Below are positions 58,908 through 64,000 of a stretch of 64,000 bases of DNA, in pieces; the first letter of the stretch is position 1; each line of letters starts with the position of its first letter. A program made the position numbers and the translations under genes. The stretch covers positions 45,791,450 through 45,855,449 of the forward strand of contig OX359250.1 in NCBI GenBank assembly GCA_947179485.1, written 5' to 3'. This DNA is from Allacma fusca. Its lineage: Eukaryota; Arthropoda; Collembola; Symphypleona; Sminthuridae. Under the pieces are notes generated by a model, which saw only the letters and a program-made list of their open reading frames with translations, ran no database searches and was not told the origin of the DNA.

Positions 58908-59499
58908 ATGACTACAAGTTGTATAAACCGTTGCACCTACAGCGGCACTGAAGAGTCAACACATGATTACCTCTGGGATAACAGAAACTTGGCATACTTA
59001 GAAGCTAACTATCACCAGTTGATGTTAACTGTGCAAAATCAGCTCGGAAGTCAGCACCTTCTGAAGCGACAAGAATCAAAAATACATATCCAATATCAAA
59101 TATTTCCTTACACCCCCGGGATTGATTCACAATATCTTCTTATTCATATTGACATTCGTCAAAACCGAATACTGGCAAGACTCACTGGGACCTAGTTCAG
59201 AATTGCTCGATACAGTTGACAAATACCCGAATATGATCAATCCCCAACTGTGCCAAGCATGCAACACACAAGACATAGACTCACTAAAACACACTACTTC
59301 GTGGTCCAATGCAGGGTATATAAACCATAACCGATTTAATGTACATGCATCATATACAGCATATTTGAACCCAGAAACAAGAGAGGAAATGTGTAATTTA
59401 ATACAAATGTTACACAGCTTTCTCAGAAAGAGAATTATTTGTAGACTAGATAGATTGCATGAATTTTCATTTCAAGTTCCAGTTAAAAATTCTTTTTAG
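58908..59499 (+). pseudogene. Unrecognised ORF pair, possibly a transposase remnant
   Basis: Two overlapping frames (58908-59195, 95 codons; 59122-59499, 125 codons) have ordinary amino-acid composition. The second includes CQACNTQDIDSLKH, reminiscent of a zinc-binding cluster. I do not recognise the family. The location between GAGTAC-rich flanks suggests a degenerate mobile-element gene, with a frameshift near 59150. Confidence 0.3.
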
Positions 59500-60066
59500 C
59501 TGAATATACTACTTGTTTTCTACGTTAATCTCTCCTTAATAAAAAATAAAGTTCACAAAACAATTTTTTTCGGCATAGTTGATACGCGAGTGCATTTCGA
59601 GTACGAGTTCAAGTACGGGTCGGCCGGTATAAACGTTTCATACTCTGTAAAACGTTCTGTAAAAAAATTAAGAAACAACTCCGTTCTGCGAGTACTGTAA
59701 ATGATTTTTTACTCGTACTTGAAGACGCCAGTCCAGGTCAAGCGGGAATTTGGCCCGACAATTCGAGTACGGTATGGATAACTACTCGACCCATGAGGAA
59801 CCATAAAACTGACCAATGTTTTGACCAAAATTTCAACATTTATTATAGCCAAGAAGGAATCAAACAAAAAAATGGGTACTGGTCCTAGTATGGGTCGGGT
59901 GCTTACTGATATTAGAAATAACAATATTTATAGTTTTGAGAAAAGTAGATACAGGAAATTGTTATTTCCTTACTACAATACAATTTGTAGAAGATTTGCA
60001 AAACTTGACGCAACCCCAAGTTTATAGCTAATTGCAATACGGGTTCGAACCGATATGGTGACCCTG

Positions 60067-60714
60067 AATTAAATGTTTAAAATGCTGACATCGAAATTTT
60101 TTAAAAACTGTAAATTTTAGCAGTTTTTGACATGTCAATTTTTGTCGACTAGAAGGAGTCACGCCTCTTCCCTAAAGAAACATTGAAGAAAATATGAAAG
60201 AATATATATTTTTTTAAATTTAAATAAAGCCCGACTGGTGTTCAGATTTTCAAAAACACAGATTTGGGGCACATTGAGACTACCCACAAATCCCAATAAC
60301 TTCTGAATGACGTACTTCATTTAGATCAGCGATACATCATTTTAAAAGTATTTATATACTCTGTAAGCGCTAAAACAATGATATGCGAAATTTTAAAATC
60401 CCAGACAAGTTTTAAAAAATTTACACAGTTTTGGCAATAATTTCATAATCTAATTTCTCCAAGAAGGAATCATCTGAGGCACAGCCTTCCCTCTAAGAAA
60501 AAACTGTTTATCTATGAACTTGCTACATAAATTTTAAAAAACAGCTTTAAATCACTTTTACCTGGTCAGAAAATACCAAATGCCGAACTTGAACGGAAGA
60601 CTTATTTCATTTTATATCAGGCGTCTCTCAAAGAAACTCATTTTCCAAGATCCGAATTTTTATTTAAAAAAAATTTAATGCAAGTATACTGAATACGCTG
60701 ATTAGGGCTCCTCA
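60067..60714. other. No gene seen
   Basis: AT-rich sequence with no domain-like frame, repeat or RNA gene that I can identify. Confidence 0.5.
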
Positions 60715-60962
60715 CGACTTCAAGTAGTAATTGCAACTTACAATTACAATTCAAGTCAACTTCAATTTATTAAAAAAATAAAATTGTAAATTGAAGTCAA
60801 CTTGAAACAAAAGTTGAAACAAAATTTTTAGTTGAACATTCAGTTTCAACTTCAATTCAACTACCAAATAAAGCTTTTAATTTGAGAAGCATAATCAATT
60901 CAACTTCAACTTGCTGAAGTACAAATAATTGAAAATTCAAGTTGATTAATTAACAATTTTTG
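60715..60962. repeat. Dense CAACTT/AAGTTG motif array
   Basis: About fifteen copies of CAACTT, AAGTTG or TCAATTCAAC in both orientations follow AGGGCTCCTCACGA, which could be a degraded hAT-like end. The array stops exactly where copy 2 of the segmental repeat starts. Confidence 0.45.
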
Positions 60963-60965
60963 AAT

Positions 60966-61865
60966 CGGTTCTACCCCCGATTGGGAAAAGTCCCCTCTGT
61001 CTCCTTTATTCAAGGAACATTCCTGTCCTTTGTTCATTATCTTTATTATCGGCAGCACTGCCTTTTTATCTGGGCAAAATCGGGCAACATGCCCTGCTTT
61101 GTCGCATAAAAACACTAGTCACTGCCTTTTGCATTTGACTTGTTCCCTGTGTTTGCATTAGATTTGCCCCTGAATGTCCCTCTGGAGTTATGACCGCCTC
61201 GCCCGCTCCCATTTGATTTGACAGAGCCACTGTCATTATCATTTGCCTTGATCTTGTCAATTTCCTATTTTGAATTGGACGTGGAATCTGTCTTGGACTT
61301 GTCAATTTCTCCGTTACCTTCTGCTTTCTGGTATACAGTAATGTTTTTCGAGCTATGCGTTGCTCTTAAGAGTCGTATTTTTTTAAAAAGGCATCTTTGA
61401 AGTCATCCCAGTCCGAGAAGCAATCCTGCTTCCATTCAAACCAAGACTCCTGATCTCCCTTTAAAATTAATGCAACGACATCTATCCAGTGCTCCTCCAC
61501 TATCCCTTTCATCTTAAAAAATCTCTCCACCTTTTTCAAGAAATTGGCTCCGGAAACTACTTGAGGATCAAATATACGATTTTCGTTTTTGAGATTTCCT
61601 CCCAGCACTATAGTCTGGGCTTTATCCTTAGCCCTGACTTTGGGGAAAGGAGCCTTGTAATGATCCAATAAATATTTTCGCTTATCTTGACCAATGCCCT
61701 TAATAGAGGAGTTTGCTTGTCATCGAACTTTGTTCCAGCGTAATCCTGTGGGTACACTCCTTCTGTGACTGCTTTTAGAGCTCTAGGCTTTATTTCCATT
61801 TCCTTTACTAATTTCTCAAAATCCTCTGTACTCATTGTGTCATTGTTTGACCCTGTGGAGCTCAT
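60966..61865 (-). pseudogene. Ty3/Gypsy gag, copy 2 (3' end cut by duplication breakpoint)
   Basis: Same frames and breaks as copy 1: ATG at 61865, then 61366-61668, then 61066-61305. A few residue changes are seen (for example N/K and K/E types). It stops at the breakpoint before the protease, so no pol follows. Confidence 0.85.
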
Positions 61866-62024
61866 TTTGCTATTTCTTTAAAACAAAACTGTTCCAGCTA
61901 TCCAGCCTGAATGCAGTGTTGTTTAAATAATCTAAATATTTTTTCCAATGTCGAGTAAAAAAAGTGAATTAACTTGTTGAATTTGAGAAAAAAATCCTTG
62001 GCATATCCTAGGCAGGATCGCCAC

Positions 62025-62793
62025 TGTAGTGTATGTTACTTAATTATTTAATGCACTCTCAGTAGGGTTACGATATGCATTGAATGAATGAGCATAGTAT
62101 TCTCAGCATTGACTTCTTTAGGTTAGTTTTTATTCCTATTCAGAGGAGAGTCAATCACACACTGGTTTATACTTCGTAGTAGGAAAACTTCACTAAGTGA
62201 TAAGGAAGTCTGTTTACATAATTTTACCTCAGTTCAATATATCTAATTAGAATATTTTACATTGTCACCTGATCATTTACATCTTACATTACATACCCAA
62301 TGTAATTTATGCCTCTCATACATTATGACTTGTTCTCATCCTCTTCAGCACTCACCAGGGCGAGGTATATATTTTAAATTAGCACCACACTAAGGTGAAG
62401 ACGAGAAAAATCCATAACGTGTCGCTTGATTGATGACGAGGGAGAGTGCAAGTAGACTATTGTTCATCCCTCGCGCAGAGGGATACAAAAATGCCCATCT
62501 ATGAACAAAACCACAAAACAAGATACTGGAACATTTTAAGAAAATTACGAATTACTGCCACTCGGGTAAAATGTAATAAGCAAAATACTTAAATTCAGTG
62601 CCGTGCCATAATCTACGAACTAAAACGTTTTTAAGTTCTTTAAATCTTACATGAAATTTAAATAACCTCAACAGTCTGCGATCTTGTCCCTTATGCAACA
62701 ACACTCCCAGTGGTCGTACTAAAAGCAAATTGCAAAATTGGATTATTTCTCTCCGTAAAAAATAATTTGTTGTAATTATAAGCAACTACTACA
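62025..62793 (-). repeat. Probable Gypsy LTR, copy 2, with 238-bp internal deletion
   Basis: Same termini as copy 1 (TGTAGT to ACTACA). The deletion joins CGTACTAAA directly to AGCAAATTGC. Confidence 0.45.
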
Positions 62794-63302
62794 CAGGAGC
62801 AAAAAAACACGTTACATTCGTCTCATATGTTGCTTCCAAAGTTATTGTATCCCTTTATAATAATATTCCTTCAGAAAGTTATTTTTTGCTCTCAAGGGTG
62901 CTGAAATAATTACAAATTGGTTAAGTTTACTACCCCCGTCTGTAGCAGATTTTATTTAATAGTAATCAATTTCTTATGTTACTTTGCATTTGCTACCATC
63001 GGTAAATATATGTACGGGTCAAAGTATGTATGTTTATGAAATAAAGTCATGGTTTTGGATCATGTAGCCTCGTATTTTAAATACTTCTGCAAACCGTGTT
63101 TTATTACGCCGATCCTGAACAATATTTAATTATGACTTGTTTAATCGTCAAGAAAAAAGAACTAACAATAAAATTGTTTTTTTGTTTTCAAACTGTTTAC
63201 GAGTCTTGGTATTGTACACATTGTGTTGTATTCAGTTTTATGAAATGAGAATCTTCAAGCCAATTGTAATAATTCGTTTAAACAATGTGTTTATTTGCTA
63301 TT

Positions 63303-63338
63303 TGCTATTATTATTATTATTATTATTATTATGATTAT
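63303..63338. repeat. (ATT)n microsatellite, copy 2
   Basis: About 11-12 ATT units interrupted by ATG; shorter than in copy 1. Confidence 0.9.
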
Positions 63339-63493
63339 TTATTCAAGGATTCTGTTCGGGCGGTGCCCATATCATCCAAAAGTAGCATGAATTTTAAAAC
63401 AACCTCTGACTTTCCCAGTGTTTCTTCACTTGATTCGTTGTAAGAAAAACGAGTATTTTTATCGCGTAAGCAAATTTAAAAAGCTGAGAAAAT

Positions 63494-63935
63494 ATGCTAA
63501 AGAGGTATTTTAAGCAAACAATCTGCATTTCAGTAATTTTCTGAAACAAATTTTAAACATTATCATTTAAAACCATAGTACATTGTAAACCTATAACATT
63601 TGTTACGTAGTATTGTTTATAAAGGTATAATGTGTTAATAAAGTGTGGATTTTCCTGTTAAAATTCTAGATTGATATTTGTATTATTTGCGGTTACACTT
63701 ATGGTTGGCAGTACCGTGGAATCACCTCCAACACCAGGGCCACCTATTGACGGTGTAATAAACAAAAACTATTCTGAATGTATAGCCATGTATGCTTGTC
63801 TAAGTACGACAATATTATTTGAATAAAAATGTTTGATTTCAGGGACCATGCAAACCTGCAAGTGAAAATTGCTTTTCCAGCTGGGAATGCTGCAGTAGAT
63901 TATGTGATATATATTCTCAACATTGCGTTGGATAA
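63494..63935 (+). CDS. Putative secreted knottin peptide, copy 2, three exons
   Basis: Exons 63494-63504, 63670-63754 and 63843-63935. All splice sites, the signal peptide and the six-cysteine framework are the same as in copy 1. I see no nucleotide difference in exons or introns, so both copies predict the same 62-residue precursor. The upstream LTR-like segment carries a 238-base deletion absent from copy 1, and the ATT tract is shorter, so regulation could differ. The 3' end of the transcript is outside the window. Confidence 0.73.
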
Positions 63936-64000
63936 TGAAGTAGTTAAAGGATCACGAAACGTCATCCCGATTTTTCAACCTCCAATTGAATTGGTGTATC

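Larger units (their letters stand above)
58500..60066. mobile_element. Possible degenerate hAT-like element with GAGTAC subterminal repeats
   Basis: GAGTAC/GTACTC words are dense on both sides (58520-58830 and 59580-59780) of a more complex centre. The right side ends in GGTGACCCTG at 60057-60066, whose complement CAGGGTCACC looks like a hAT terminus. No matching left end was found, so this is inference. Confidence 0.3.
60966..64000 (+). repeat. Segmental direct repeat, copy 2 (continues past window edge)
   Basis: Counterpart of 54934-58223. The left breakpoint lies inside the Gypsy gag knuckle region and abuts the CAACTT array. One 238-base stretch present in copy 1 is missing at about 62721. 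Confidence 0.93.

Overview
Eukaryotic, AT-rich, intron-containing DNA. The only large host gene is a classical metazoan cadherin with 14 EC repeats of the arthropod Cad87A / vertebrate CDH23 type. The rest of the right half is a dense nest of retroelements (DIRS, LINEs, Ty3/Gypsy, BEL/Pao) and DNA-transposon remnants. An arthropod is most likely. A crustacean such as a copepod would fit, but the species is inferred only from general character.

Layout: 1-15.64 kb holds no convincing gene, only microsatellites, and is upstream or 5'-intronic sequence. 15.65-31.30 kb (+) is the cadherin. I traced 25 coding exons by hand; every splice phase closes, giving 6,303 coding bases (2,100 codons plus stop). 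The product runs: long N-terminal segment, late signal-like hydrophobic stretch, 14 EC repeats, CDH23-like membrane-adjacent domain, one TM helix, and a short tail ending in a class I PDZ ligand. 31.3-32.3 kb is its 3' flank. 32.5-41.3 kb is a large imperfect inverted-repeat element. It has been split by a DIRS-like tyrosine-recombinase retrotransposon (33777-38359), an 859-bp TIR element with TATA target duplications (38487-39345) that itself carries a 178-bp pogo-like MITE, and a TIR element with ~120-bp tandem repeats.

42.5-51.9 kb is one LINE (- strand; PHD finger, endonuclease, RT, AAT tail) interrupted by two copies of a second LINE (endonuclease, RT, RNase H). One copy is 4.6 kb and the other a 1.7-kb 5'-truncated copy; each is bounded by a target-site duplication and they are almost identical to each other. 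53.07-57.0 kb is a broken mosaic of BEL/Pao integrase and Ty3/Gypsy gag-protease-RT with a probable ~1-kb LTR.

The most interesting item is at 57717-58158 (+). It is a small three-exon gene, missed by ORF-level reading, that encodes a predicted 62-residue secreted peptide: signal peptide, short Pro-rich linker, and a six-cysteine inhibitor-cystine-knot (knottin) framework. It lies in a segment (54934-58223) repeated in direct orientation, with few differences, at 60966-64000. A second, coding-identical copy of the peptide gene is therefore present at 63494-63935, and the locus may be a tandem array running past the window edge.
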